Below the pieces are notes generated by a model, which was not told the DNA's origin, ran no database searches, and saw only the letters and a program-made list of their open reading frames with translations. Both the position numbers and the translations under genes were made by a program. Positions 1 to 9,196 of a stretch of 64,000 nt of DNA are shown piece after piece. The DNA is taken from assembly GCA_030426475.1 (NCBI GenBank), contig JAUHYR010000001.1, positions 62,001 through 126,000 on the forward strand, read 5' to 3'. Within the stretch, counting starts at the first letter, position 1, and every line of letters starts with the position of its first letter. The DNA comes from Bacteroidia bacterium. GTDB lineage: Bacteria; Bacteroidota; Bacteroidia; Flavobacteriales_E; Vicingaceae.

Positions 1-621
1 GCAGAACAATATGTTTATAGATGGGTTGCCTTTATTTAAGGTAATAAGATATTTTGCTTTTTTTTCTTCGTAAGGGAGAAAGGAAGCAGCATAGTACTTA
101 ATAATTGCATCAATAAATTGTCGTTTATTAAATGCATACCCATATATTCCTAAAGTTTTTAAAGAGTCTTTTAAATGAAGGGAGGGTTCAACAATATGAC
201 CACATAAATCAATAGATGACGCGAGACAATAAATAGAATCATTTTTAATTGGAAACTCTCCCTCATTTAAAAGACTCAAAACGCTCCATTTTTTATTGTT
301 TACTTTTTTTAGAAAAAATAAACTTTGTTGTCCTACACTATATTCTGTCCACCTTTTTGGTGGACAAACACCTGCATGGATGTCTTGTCTATTAACTGTA
401 ATAATTGTAGGTTTTCCATTAATTTTATCTATTAATAGACTATCAATAGAAAGTTCAAAAGTGCGATTATTTACAGAAGTAATTTTTCCAACAACTGCAA
501 TATCACATGTTTTAATCAACTCATGAATTTTATATGGACGATATTTTCCATAGGAAAAACCAGAATACAAAAGCCCTAAGAGGAGGGAAAGAACTAGAAG
601 TTTATGCCTTGAATAATCCAT
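1..621 (-). CDS. Secreted protein of unknown function, 3' end cut by window edge
   Basis: An open frame begins with ATG at 621, overlaps the 3' end of the upstream glycosyltransferase gene by 20 bases, and stays open to base 1, so 207 residues are visible and the C-terminus is missing. Residues 1-25 form a signal peptide (MDYSRHKLLVLSLLLGLL followed by YSGFSYG). The mature part includes IKTCDIAVVGKITSVN and later two cysteine-containing stretches. The text around residues 30-110 suggests a small beta-rich domain, but I do not recognise the family. The overlap makes it the last visible gene of the tatA-gatA operon. Function unknown; reality of the gene is supported by continuous coding-like composition and the signal peptide. 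Confidence 0.7.
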   Translation of the reverse strand, partial: MDYSRHKLLVLSLLLGLLYSGFSYGKYRPYKIHELIKTCDIAVVGKITSVNNRTFELSIDSLLIDKINGKPTIITVNRQDIHAGVCPPKRWTEYSVGQQSLFFLKKVNNKKWSVLSLLNEGEFPIKNDSIYCLASSIDLCGHIVEPSLHLKDSLKTLGIYGYAFNKRQFIDAIIKYYAASFLPYEEKKAKYLITLNKGNPSINILFC

Positions 622-1312
622 ACTTAAAAATACAATAGATAGCTCTGAAGCCGTCTTTCCAACCAATTTTTTTGCCTTCCTGATAGGTTCTTCCGTAATA
701 GGAAATTCCTACTTCATATATTCTGATGCCTTTTATTCGGGAAAGCTTGGCAGTTATTTCAGGTTCAAAGCCAAATCGGTTTTCTTTTAGTTTAATCTTT
801 TTGGCATAGTCACTTCTAATTAACTTGTAGCATGTTTCCATATCGGTCAAGTTAAGGTTGGTAAACATATTGCTCAAAAAAGTGAGAAACTTGTTTCCGA
901 GCGAATGCCAAAAAAATAAAATTCTGTGCGGCTTTCCGCCCATAAAACGAGAGCCGTAAACTACATCTGCTACACCGTCAACGGCAGGCTGTAAAAGCAA
1001 ATTAAACTCTTCAGGATTATACTCTAAGTCGGCATCTTGAACAATTAAAAAATCACCGCTTGCGAGCTCAATTCCTTTTCGAATAGCAGCGCCTTTTCCT
1101 TGATTTTTTTCTTGGTGAAACAGTTTAATATTTGAGTTAGAGGTAGCAGAAAAATCTTCAATTACCTTTTTGGTATTGTCTGTAGAACAATCATTTACTA
1201 CAATAACTTCTTTTTCTACATCGCCAATCAAAGTTACGTCTACCACTTTTTGAAGCAATTTTACAATTGTTTTTTCTTCATTATAAGCGGGTATGATAAC
1301 TGATAATTTCAA
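602..1312 (-). CDS. GT2 family glycosyltransferase (dolichol/polyprenyl-phosphate mannosyltransferase-like)
   Basis: A 236-residue GT-A fold glycosyltransferase. The N-terminal VIIPAYNEEKTI and VVNDCSTDNT motifs bind the nucleotide sugar, and QDADLEYNP near residue 93 supplies the metal-binding DxD-type motif. The length and the absence of C-terminal membrane helices match the DPM1-like class that transfers a sugar to a polyprenyl phosphate at the inner membrane. The sugar is not readable from sequence. The start is TTG at 1312, directly abutting the stop of the DUF4837 gene (zero gap), so translation is probably coupled. It overlaps the next secreted-protein gene by 20 bases. Confidence 0.88.
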   Translation of the reverse strand: MKLSVIIPAYNEEKTIVKLLQKVVDVTLIGDVEKEVIVVNDCSTDNTKKVIEDFSATSNSNIKLFHQEKNQGKGAAIRKGIELASGDFLIVQDADLEYNPEEFNLLLQPAVDGVADVVYGSRFMGGKPHRILFFWHSLGNKFLTFLSNMFTNLNLTDMETCYKLIRSDYAKKIKLKENRFGFEPEITAKLSRIKGIRIYEVGISYYGRTYQEGKKIGWKDGFRAIYCIFKYGLFKA

Positions 1313-2302
1313 TTAAAGATTAAACTTTAAAGTAGCTGCAATGGCTTCTGTTTGTCTTAAATATTCTCTTTTATCAAACCTTGGAGCATAAACATAAGTG
1401 TCTATCACCGTAATTTTACTTTCCTTGTTGTTTACAAAAGCAAAATTAACGAACGGTCCACCCATAAAGCCGTTTTCAAGTTTCCATAAACCTCTGGTTA
1501 CATAACAATCCTTTTCAGCCACTTTACTTAATAAGGTTAAAGGCGGAACTAGTTTTTCATGTGTCATGTAGGTATTTTCTTTTCCTCCTTCAATCCATCT
1601 TTTGGTAATAGAATCTCTCACGGCAACTAGCATTTCAGAAGTAATCTCGCTGTCTGTCATAGGAAATTCGTACATAAAAAATGACTGGCTAATGGGGTGA
1701 CCGCCACTTTCATATTCCTTTCTTAGCCATAAAAAGTTTGCGGAATCCATTGCTACTTGATAACCTGTAGGAACTGAAAGTGAGATATTAAATTTACTTG
1801 ATATTAGTTTTTTCAAAACATCATCCGGTTCAGAAATGTATTCTTTTGCAATTTTAGAAAGCTCTTCATTTCTAAATTTCTCAAGAATCCCAACTTTATT
1901 CTCTTTGATATAACTGGCTATTTCAGTTGCGTTTTTACCGGATATGTTCATTACGAACTGATTCTTTGCCCAATTATCGTAAGCAACGGTTATTTTAGGC
2001 TCAGACAATGTTTTGTCAAACGAAAAAAGCAAAATGCTTCTGGCGGTTTTAAAAATGCTGGTAAATGCCTGATTAGGAACTCTGATTAATGTAAAAGCGG
2101 GCTCAGCCTGAGGTAAGCCGTATTGGGCAGAGGCTAAGCACTCAATCACATTATTGCCCAAAGCATCATTCCAGTGTATAGTGTCTATTACTACAACTAG
2201 TTCACCGGATTTTCCGGTGCTGTCAACCATTAATTTTTTTGCGGACTCTTCGCATGAAAAAAGAGAGCAAATAACAAGAAGGCTAAGAAATAATCGTATC
2301 AT
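1313..2302 (-). CDS. DUF4837 family lipoprotein
   Basis: A 329-residue envelope lipoprotein with a lipobox-type signal peptide (cysteine at residue 17, in CSLFSCEES). The body resembles the Bacteroidota-specific DUF4837 family, recognisable by the early GKSGELVVVID segment and the IRVPNQAF region. Its function is unknown. It lies one base downstream of the lytic transglycosylase gene and directly abuts the glycosyltransferase gene, so it belongs to the same operon. The neighbour suggests an envelope role, but this is inference. ATG start at 2302. Confidence 0.85.
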   Translation of the reverse strand: MIRLFLSLLVICSLFSCEESAKKLMVDSTGKSGELVVVIDTIHWNDALGNNVIECLASAQYGLPQAEPAFTLIRVPNQAFTSIFKTARSILLFSFDKTLSEPKITVAYDNWAKNQFVMNISGKNATEIASYIKENKVGILEKFRNEELSKIAKEYISEPDDVLKKLISSKFNISLSVPTGYQVAMDSANFLWLRKEYESGGHPISQSFFMYEFPMTDSEITSEMLVAVRDSITKRWIEGGKENTYMTHEKLVPPLTLLSKVAEKDCYVTRGLWKLENGFMGGPFVNFAFVNNKESKITVIDTYVYAPRFDKREYLRQTEAIAATLKFNL

Positions 2303-2303
2303 A

Positions 2304-3812
2304 TTATTTTACTTTTAATTTCATTCCTACCTGCAAGCTATTTCCGTTTAACGATGGATTTAATGCTTTTATTGATTCAATGGTGACGTCATATTTATTA
2401 GCAATAGCCCATAAATTATCACCACTTACAACAGTATGATAAACACTACTTCCATTTGTGCTTGCAACAACCGTAGGGTTTTTAGTTGTAGTAGTAGATG
2501 TTGAAGTAGGCTTATTTGCATAAATTTTTAGCTTTTGACCTATATAAATATTAGTTCCTCTTAAATTATTCCAGTCTCTAATTTGATTTACTCTTACATT
2601 ATATTTTTCTGCAATCATGCCTAAATACTGCCCGCTCTTAACCACATGAATAAAATAACTTCCGTCAGAACTTGCTCCGGAATAGCCCGGAATTTTTATT
2701 TCTTGAGCAGCGGCAATACTGTCTTTTACTTCTTGCTCTGAACGTAAAGCATAAATAGCATCTTCATTTGAAACAAAAAGCCCCACTTTATCATAAGGAA
2801 GCCTCAATGTCAAAGGTTTTTCATGAGCGGGAATCACATTCTTTTTGTATTCGGGATTTAGTAATTCAAGAGTAGAAACAGGAATATCAAGTGACTCGGA
2901 AATTTGATAAAATGACACCATTTTTTTTACAAAAACAGTATCAGTTTTAGTGTAAGGAAGTTTAGGGTTAACAGGATAAATATTGTGTTCTTTATGGTAG
3001 TTCATCACGTAATTAACAGCTATAAATGCAGGAACGTAACCTCTGGTTTCTCTTGGCAAATAATCATAAATTTCCCAAAAGGTTTTTTTACCACCACCGG
3101 CTCTGCGAATAGCTTTATTTACATTTCCGGGACCACAGTTATAGGACGCAAGAGCTAAATCCCAATCTCCATAAAGCCCATACAGCATTTTTAGATATTG
3201 ACATGCGGCATCAGTAGATTTGTGAACACTCATTCTTTCATCGTAATATGAGTTAACATCCAGGTCATACATTTTTCCTGTGCGATACATAAACTGCCAT
3301 AACCCGGCAGCTCCGGCATGAGAAATTGCTCTTGGATTTAACGCAGACTCAATAATGGACAAATATTTTAGTTCTAATGGCATTTGATACTTGTCCAAAT
3401 ATTCTTCAAAAATTGGAAAGTAAATTTTTGACAAACCAAGTTCTCGTGCGGTTAGCTTTCTTCTTTTGTCAGCATATAAATGAATAAAAGCATGTACATA
3501 GTCATTATAGGTTAGCGTCATAGGCGTTTTTGAATCAAGCAGGGCCATTCTTTTTTTGTAGGTAGCTTTATCAAAAGAGGGAATAACGTCTTCTTTAAAA
3601 GGTGCGGGAACTTCAGTTTCATCTGCAAAGCCGTAGGCTTTGAAAAATTCATCCGCAAAAATGCTGTCTATATAAAGCAAAAGTGGATCATCGTCAATAA
3701 TGGCTAATGACGAATCTTGTTTCGATGATAGATTAATCTTCTCTGTTCCTGTTTGGGCAACAGCAAAAGAAGTAACAGTTAAAAATAAGACCCCTCCAAT
3801 AAATTTTTTCAT
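2304..3812 (-). CDS. Membrane-bound lytic murein transglycosylase (MltD-like) with two LysM domains
   Basis: A 502-residue exported protein that should cleave peptidoglycan between MurNAc and GlcNAc, forming 1,6-anhydro ends. It has a signal peptide (residues 1-19), an SLT catalytic domain around residues 135-260 with the catalytic glutamate in LSIIESALNP and the family motif HAGAAGLWQFM, then two C-terminal LysM peptidoglycan-binding domains (about 386-430 and 456-502, each beginning HVVKSG or HTVVSG). A Ser/Thr-rich linker (TSTSTTTT) separates them. It lies 17 bases downstream of gatA and one base before the DUF4837 gene. Confidence 0.92.
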   Translation of the reverse strand: MKKFIGGVLFLTVTSFAVAQTGTEKINLSSKQDSSLAIIDDDPLLLYIDSIFADEFFKAYGFADETEVPAPFKEDVIPSFDKATYKKRMALLDSKTPMTLTYNDYVHAFIHLYADKRRKLTARELGLSKIYFPIFEEYLDKYQMPLELKYLSIIESALNPRAISHAGAAGLWQFMYRTGKMYDLDVNSYYDERMSVHKSTDAACQYLKMLYGLYGDWDLALASYNCGPGNVNKAIRRAGGGKKTFWEIYDYLPRETRGYVPAFIAVNYVMNYHKEHNIYPVNPKLPYTKTDTVFVKKMVSFYQISESLDIPVSTLELLNPEYKKNVIPAHEKPLTLRLPYDKVGLFVSNEDAIYALRSEQEVKDSIAAAQEIKIPGYSGASSDGSYFIHVVKSGQYLGMIAEKYNVRVNQIRDWNNLRGTNIYIGQKLKIYANKPTSTSTTTTKNPTVVASTNGSSVYHTVVSGDNLWAIANKYDVTIESIKALNPSLNGNSLQVGMKLKVK

Positions 3813-3829
3813 GCTTTCAGTTTAACTGA

Positions 3830-5251
3830 TTAATTATGGGAAAAATTGTCCACTATTTCCTTGGAGAAAGATAACATTTCTCGCTCACAAAAGTTTTTAC
3901 TAATAACTTGAAGCCCAAAAGGAAGCCCATTGGAGTGCTTTCCTACAGGTAGTGAAATAGCAGGGTTTCCGCTAAGGTTAGCCAATACAGTAAATATATC
4001 TTCCAAATACATTTTAATAGGGTCGTCCACCTGCTGACCAATTTGAAATGGGGTGTGCGGGCTTGTTGGAATAACAATATGATCAAACTTTTCAAAAAGT
4101 TCGTCCATGGTATTCTTTAGCAATCTTCTAACTTTTTGTGCTTTACTGTAATAAGCATCATAATAACCCGAGCTCAACACAAAAGTACCAAGCATAATTC
4201 TTCGCTTTACTTCCTCTCCAAACCCTTCTGTTCTTGACTTTTTATAAGCCGTTTCCATATCAACGGTGTTTTCGCTTCTATAGCCATAATGAATTCCGTC
4301 ATATCTGGCAAGGTTGCTGGAAGCTTCAGCGGTAGTTAACACATAGTAAGTAGGCACTAAATAGTCTAAATACGGAAAATCAACAGCTTCTACTTCATGC
4401 CCTTGGGCTTCTAGTTTAGAAAGAATGGAATTAATGCCATTTTTTACTTCATGGTCAATTCCGCTGTGATTAATAAAACTGGAAAATATGGCGATTTTAT
4501 TTTTTTTCTTTTCAAAAGACAGGTAATCATCAGTAGGCTTTGAAGAGCTTGTACTATCCATTTCATCTTTTCCGGCCATCACTTGTAGCAACAATGCGGC
4601 ATCTTCAATAGTATTGGTTAGTGGACCGATTTGATCAAAAGAAGATGCATAAGCAATAAGTCCATACCTAGATATTCTTCCGTAAGATGGCTTAAGCCCC
4701 ACAATATCACAAAAAGAAGCGGGCTGACGGATAGAGCCGCCTGTATCTGAACCAAGAGCAGCCATACACAATCCAGCTTTAACTGCAGCAGCAGAACCAC
4801 CGGAAGAACCACCAGGCACTAATTTGTTGTTGATAGGGTTTAAAACTTTTCCATAGGCTGAGTTTTCATTGGAGCTTCCCATAGCAAACTCATCGCAATT
4901 TAATCTACCAATAATAATAGCATCTTCGTCAAGCAAACGCTGAACAGCTGTTGCGGTGTAAAGGGATTTAAACCCTTCTAAAATTTTTGAAGAGGCAGAA
5001 ACCTTGTGACCTTTATAGCAAAGATTATCTTTAATACCGATAACCATTCCTGCTAATTTGCCGGCTTTGTTTTGGGAAATTTTTTTGTCAATCTCACGCG
5101 CCCTATTAAGCGCATCATCCTCAAAAACCTCTAAAAAAGCATTTAGGTGCTTATTTTTTTCTATTTGAGAAACATAGTGAGCGACAACTTGTAGAACAGA
5201 AGTTTTATTCGTACTGAGGTTAGATTTTAACTCAGAGTAAGAACGATACAT
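3830..5251 (-). CDS. gatA: Asp-tRNA(Asn)/Glu-tRNA(Gln) amidotransferase subunit A
   Basis: A 473-residue amidase-signature enzyme, the glutaminase subunit of GatCAB, which converts misacylated Glu-tRNA(Gln) or Asp-tRNA(Asn) to the amide forms. The Ser-cisSer-Lys catalytic set is visible: Lys in GIKDNLCYKG, the glycine/serine loop GGSSGGSAAAVKAG, and the nucleophile region GSDTGGSIRQPASFC. The length is normal for GatA. The gatB and gatC genes are not in this window, so the complex is encoded at separate loci. It lies 8 bases downstream of tatA, in the same operon. Confidence 0.95.
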   Translation of the reverse strand: MYRSYSELKSNLSTNKTSVLQVVAHYVSQIEKNKHLNAFLEVFEDDALNRAREIDKKISQNKAGKLAGMVIGIKDNLCYKGHKVSASSKILEGFKSLYTATAVQRLLDEDAIIIGRLNCDEFAMGSSNENSAYGKVLNPINNKLVPGGSSGGSAAAVKAGLCMAALGSDTGGSIRQPASFCDIVGLKPSYGRISRYGLIAYASSFDQIGPLTNTIEDAALLLQVMAGKDEMDSTSSSKPTDDYLSFEKKKNKIAIFSSFINHSGIDHEVKNGINSILSKLEAQGHEVEAVDFPYLDYLVPTYYVLTTAEASSNLARYDGIHYGYRSENTVDMETAYKKSRTEGFGEEVKRRIMLGTFVLSSGYYDAYYSKAQKVRRLLKNTMDELFEKFDHIVIPTSPHTPFQIGQQVDDPIKMYLEDIFTVLANLSGNPAISLPVGKHSNGLPFGLQVISKNFCEREMLSFSKEIVDNFSHN

Positions 5252-5259
5252 CAGCTAAA

Positions 5260-5463
5260 CTAAGATTTAGCGGGTTTATCATCATCTTTTTTTTCCTCAG
5301 CGCCTTCTTTCATGCCGTCTTTAAACTCTTTAACTCCGCTGCCCAAACCTCTCATTAATTGAGGAATTTTTTTAGCGCCAAAAAGCAAAATAAGGATTAC
5401 GGCAATTAAAACGATTTGCCATGGTCCAACCATCCCTAAAAGAATATTTAATAAATTAATCAT
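5260..5463 (-). CDS. tatA: Sec-independent translocase subunit TatA/TatE
   Basis: A 67-residue TatA-type subunit that forms the protein-conducting assembly of the twin-arginine pathway in the inner membrane. One transmembrane helix (about residues 12-30) is followed by the conserved hinge LLFGAKKIP, then an amphipathic helix (QLMRGLGSGVKEFKDGM) and a charged tail. It is the first gene of the operon running to the left edge. An exact TAnnTTTG element at 5481-5488 lies 17 bases upstream of the ATG. No tatC is present here. Confidence 0.93.
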   Translation of the reverse strand: MINLLNILLGMVGPWQIVLIAVILILLFGAKKIPQLMRGLGSGVKEFKDGMKEGAEEKKDDDKPAKS

Positions 5464-5480
5464 AACAATGAATTGAGCTG

Positions 5481-5488
5481 CAAAGGTA
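5481..5488 (-). promoter_or_regulatory. Bacteroidota -7 promoter element of the tatA-gatA operon
   Basis: The minus strand reads TACCTTTG, an exact match to TAnnTTTG, 17 bases before the tatA ATG. No clear -33 TTTG at the usual distance. Confidence 0.55.
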
Positions 5489-5508
5489 CAAAAAATTGAA
5501 TAGATAGT

Positions 5509-7101
5509 TTATTTCTGCAAGGAATTAAGAGACCTATTTTCAAGTAACAACAAGAAAATATTCAAAAATGCAAAAAAGGTTACGCCTGCTTGACTTTCAA
5601 GAGTATCTTCAGTAAACATAGAAAGTATGGCAATTACCACAAAACTAATGTACAGATAGCTGTCCGTTATTTTAAAAAGTGGGTATATAATAGAAAAGAT
5701 AAAAACCAGTAACCCAATAATACCAAAGCTTACTAAAAAAGTAAGAAATTGGTTGTGGGCTCGTAGTCTATATTCACCGGACAGAATAGAGTTCTCTATT
5801 TGATATTGTTTTTCAATTTCATCCCTTATGTCTCCTGTGCCAACTCCAATCCAACCATTATTTCTTTTCCAAGTGTGAAGTGCATTTTCAAAAAAGGCAA
5901 GTCGCATTACCACAGAGTGACCATTGTAATTTCCTCCTTCAAAGTAGTTGTCGAATTCCCAAATTATTTTTTGAACCCTTAATTTTAAAGGATTGTAAGT
6001 TAAATAAAGATGGTTTGATGTTCCATTTTCGATAGCAGCAACCTCTTCTTCAGATAATTTATTTACTCCGTCAGCGTCTTTTTTTAATCCCTTAGAAGTT
6101 AAAAAGCGAACAAGTGTTTCTTTTAAGGGTTGATTTTTTTTATCCATTCCATCAAAGGGAATGGAGCTTCTTTTATTCCAGCTTTGCTCAAGCTCTTGCC
6201 AGGCAATATGTCTCCAAAGAAAATATCCGTTTTCTTTCATTTGGCTATAATCTCCTTCTAAAGTGTGTACATATTCTTCTCCCTGGAGGGTTGATTTTTC
6301 AATAGGAATAGGATCCGGTTGATTTTTTAGAGTATAAAACTCATTAACATTTGAATAGATTAAAGTAACAAACACAGCAATGACAAAAAGAACCAAAGAA
6401 GGGAAAAAGAACTTTGCTTTTTTTCCTCCTGTATTTAAAAAGTAAAATGAAAGCATAAAAAGAGAAGAAAATAAAATGACTATAATACCGGTAATGCTTC
6501 CAAGTATAAATAAAGAGATGATTAGCCATGCAGCTGCAAATAACCAAAACATTCTGTTTTTATTTTGAGTGCTAAAAAGGTAAACACAACAGAAGAAAGC
6601 TATACAAATCATCAGGCTAAAACGAATGTGCGAAATAAATAGCGACAACTCTCTTTTGTCTAAAGGAACTTCACCTAACCAACCAATGTTTTTAAAAAAG
6701 CTTAACAAGGTTCCTATAAGGATTCCAATTACAAAGAACTTTAAAACTAGCCTATAACGAAATCTAAGTAAGAGCGGTGTACTAAGGAAGATAAAGGGTA
6801 AAATGAATAACGGTAGTTTTATTTTAATGTCGTTAAGAGCATAATCAAAATTTTGGGTATAGATTAAACCTATTAAATGAATAAGGAAAATGCTGCTTAA
6901 AGCCCAAAACAACTTGTTTTTAAAAACACTGGATAAACGAACTTTATAGTTGCCATATAACAGCCATGAAATCCCCAGCCCAATTTGAGCGATACTCATA
7001 GTAAACTTCGACAAGGGAAGGCTTACGGCAAGCAATAAGGCACTTAAAAAGAAAAAGTTATCGGGCGTTATAAACCAGCTCCATGCTTTTTTTAACGTCA
7101 T
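5509..7101 (-). CDS. O-antigen ligase family membrane protein (Wzy_C type)
   Basis: A 530-residue polytopic inner-membrane protein with about ten to twelve helices and one large hydrophilic periplasmic loop (roughly residues 255-420) before the last helices. The segment RAHNQFLTFLVSFGIIGLL is typical of the Wzy_C/WaaL superfamily, whose members transfer or polymerise lipid-linked glycans on the periplasmic side. Whether this one is a ligase or polymerase cannot be told. It is 6 bases downstream of the S41 protease gene, at the end of the kinase-rnpA-protease run, and near glycosyltransferase genes. Confidence 0.82.
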   Translation of the reverse strand: MTLKKAWSWFITPDNFFFLSALLLAVSLPLSKFTMSIAQIGLGISWLLYGNYKVRLSSVFKNKLFWALSSIFLIHLIGLIYTQNFDYALNDIKIKLPLFILPFIFLSTPLLLRFRYRLVLKFFVIGILIGTLLSFFKNIGWLGEVPLDKRELSLFISHIRFSLMICIAFFCCVYLFSTQNKNRMFWLFAAAWLIISLFILGSITGIIVILFSSLFMLSFYFLNTGGKKAKFFFPSLVLFVIAVFVTLIYSNVNEFYTLKNQPDPIPIEKSTLQGEEYVHTLEGDYSQMKENGYFLWRHIAWQELEQSWNKRSSIPFDGMDKKNQPLKETLVRFLTSKGLKKDADGVNKLSEEEVAAIENGTSNHLYLTYNPLKLRVQKIIWEFDNYFEGGNYNGHSVVMRLAFFENALHTWKRNNGWIGVGTGDIRDEIEKQYQIENSILSGEYRLRAHNQFLTFLVSFGIIGLLVFIFSIIYPLFKITDSYLYISFVVIAILSMFTEDTLESQAGVTFFAFLNIFLLLLENRSLNSLQK

Positions 7102-7107
7102 TAAAGA

Positions 7108-8805
7108 TTATCTGTTTATTGATTCGGGATGAAAAGTGCCGGCTAAAATTCCATTGTACTTTTCTTTATCTTTAAGAATATCTAAAGCATCTTTTAAAAC
7201 AACATCTTTTTTAAGATTAGCCTCCATTCTTCCTTCACGATAATAATATCTTCCAATGATTTCGTCTGCCAGCATGGTTTTTATTTCATCTTTAAATTTA
7301 ATAAGGTCATTTTTCTTTCTTTCTTCAAGTACATTTTGTAGGTGCTCAAAGTCGTGTTTTGCATCTTCATAATACTTTTCTTCCTTAGCTTTTTCAGCTA
7401 ATTTTTCAAGCACTTTTTCGGTTTCTGTGGTGTAAGAATAATCTTTACCTGAAAGAAACTCCACAAACTTGTTATACTCTTCTTCTGTTATTTCAAACTC
7501 TTTTGGAGATGCAATAGTAGAATGCTCTAGAGTAAATTGGGTAGCGTAATCAAAAATGTGATATTTTCCGTAAAGCGCTGCCGAAACATTACTAAATGTA
7601 GGTTGAGTAGAAATTAAATCGGGAGTAATACCGTCACCATCATAAACGGTTCTTTTATTTTTAACTGTTTTAAAAGCTACTTTCAGTGAATCGGGAACTT
7701 TGGTTGCCTTTCCGTCTTCGCCTTTTTTAGAGTAATCTAGTTTTTGAATACATCTTCCTGATGGAATATAGTATTTCGCAACAGTAACTTTTAACGTAGC
7801 ATTATAGCTAAGCGGTCTAGGTTGTTGAACCAAGCCTTTTCCAAATGAATTTTCTCCAACTAAAACGGCTCTGTCGTGATCTTGCAAAGCGCCAGAAACA
7901 ATTTCAGAAGCAGAAGCAGAATTGTCATCAATTAATACAGTAATAGGAATTTCCGTATCTAGTGGGTTACTTAGGGCTTTGTGGGTTTGCTCCCACTCTT
8001 TTATTTTCCCTTTTGTGCTAACTACCATTTCTCCTTTCGGAATAAAAAAGTTAACAATGTTTACCGCTTCTCTTAAAAGTCCTCCGCCATTTCCTCTTAG
8101 GTCAAAAACCAAAGATTTCATTCCTTTTCCTTTCAAATCATTAAAGGCGTCTTTTACTTCTTGTGAAGCGGTTTGTGTAAAGCCTGTTAATTTGATATAA
8201 CCTACTTCATTATTTAACATTCCATGGTAAGGAACATCTTTTATTTTTACTTCTTCTCTGGTAACTGTTTTTTCAATGATATCTTCTGTTCCGGGTCTTT
8301 TCACTTTTACCTTAAGAGAAGTTCCGGGTTCGCCAATTAAGAACTCTCTTACATCACTCACGGTTTTTCCTTTAACCGATTTTCCGTCAATTTCTAAAAT
8401 TTTATCTCCGGCTTTGAGCCCTGCTTTGTCTGCCCCAAAACCTTTATAAGGCTCTCCAATAACAACATACTCATCTCGTTGTTGAATAATTGCACCAATA
8501 CCACCATACTGACCGGTAGTCATTATTTTATAGTCTTCCATTTGAGACTCAGGAATGTAATTGGTGTATGGGTCTAACGAGTTAAGCATTGCATCAATGC
8601 CTGTTTTCATTAGCTCTCCCGGATCAGTGTCATCTACATAGTAAATGTTTAATTCTCTGAAAAGAGTTCCAAAAACATCCAGGTTTTTAGAAATTTCAAA
8701 GTAATTGTCGGTCATTGCCAAGGAGAAAAACCCGGCAAAACCTATGGTTAAGGCAAGAAGAGAAATTTTAATTCGCTTTTTCCAGTGTTTTATATTATTC
8801 ATCAT
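7108..8805 (-). CDS. S41 family C-terminal processing peptidase (CtpA/Prc-like)
   Basis: A 565-residue periplasmic serine protease anchored by an N-terminal helix (residues about 13-31). The PDZ domain spans about residues 95-170 (GGIGAIIQQ, AGLKAGDKILEIDG), followed by the S41 catalytic core. The nucleophile lies in the SASASE motif at residues 296-301 and the catalytic lysine is Lys323 in SFGKGLVQ. Such enzymes trim or degrade envelope proteins from a C-terminal tag. The C-terminal 150 residues are charged and helical. The start overlaps the end of rnpA by 11 bases, indicating co-translation. Confidence 0.93.
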   Translation of the reverse strand: MMNNIKHWKKRIKISLLALTIGFAGFFSLAMTDNYFEISKNLDVFGTLFRELNIYYVDDTDPGELMKTGIDAMLNSLDPYTNYIPESQMEDYKIMTTGQYGGIGAIIQQRDEYVVIGEPYKGFGADKAGLKAGDKILEIDGKSVKGKTVSDVREFLIGEPGTSLKVKVKRPGTEDIIEKTVTREEVKIKDVPYHGMLNNEVGYIKLTGFTQTASQEVKDAFNDLKGKGMKSLVFDLRGNGGGLLREAVNIVNFFIPKGEMVVSTKGKIKEWEQTHKALSNPLDTEIPITVLIDDNSASASEIVSGALQDHDRAVLVGENSFGKGLVQQPRPLSYNATLKVTVAKYYIPSGRCIQKLDYSKKGEDGKATKVPDSLKVAFKTVKNKRTVYDGDGITPDLISTQPTFSNVSAALYGKYHIFDYATQFTLEHSTIASPKEFEITEEEYNKFVEFLSGKDYSYTTETEKVLEKLAEKAKEEKYYEDAKHDFEHLQNVLEERKKNDLIKFKDEIKTMLADEIIGRYYYREGRMEANLKKDVVLKDALDILKDKEKYNGILAGTFHPESINR

Positions 8806-9196
8806 GACGCTTTTCTTTAAGCTGTTCTACTAAACGATTAATGAGCTCTTTTATTTTATGCTCAATTTCAGAATAAGGTTCAATATTTTCCGAAAGATAA
8901 ACCAAAATTAAGTTTAATTGAAGATGATTAGATGTTAAAAATTCATAAAGCTCATTTTTATTTTTTCTGTAGGCCTCTTTTATTCTGCGTTTGGCTAAGT
9001 TTCTATCCACTGCTCGTTTAAATTTTTTCTTTGGAGCACTAATTAAAACTCTAGCAGGAAAATGAGATTCAAACGGAGTTTTAGAGTACAAAAGTAGGAA
9101 AGAGGGAGACTTAATATTTTTGCCATTAGAAAAAAGCTCATCAATGGTTTTTTTATGATATAAGCGTTCTTCTTTTTTAAAGCTTTGGCTAGACAT
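8795..9196 (-). CDS. rnpA: Ribonuclease P protein component
   Basis: A 133-residue basic protein, the subunit that assists the RNase P RNA in removing 5' leaders from tRNA precursors. The family signature is visible as KKKFKRAVDRNLAKRRIKEAYR. I chose the ATG at 9196; the frame extends to a TTG at 9217, but that would only increase the overlap with the upstream kinase gene. With this start it overlaps the kinase 3' end by 8 bases and the S41 gene by 11. The usual neighbour rpmH is not next to it here. Confidence 0.93.
   Translation of the reverse strand: MSSQSFKKEERLYHKKTIDELFSNGKNIKSPSFLLLYSKTPFESHFPARVLISAPKKKFKRAVDRNLAKRRIKEAYRKNKNELYEFLTSNHLQLNLILVYLSENIEPYSEIEHKIKELINRLVEQLKEKRHDE

Noticed and set aside
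296-526. Plus-strand 76-codon frame near the left edge
   Set aside because: It lies opposite the secreted-protein gene (1-621), which has a signal peptide and operon context.
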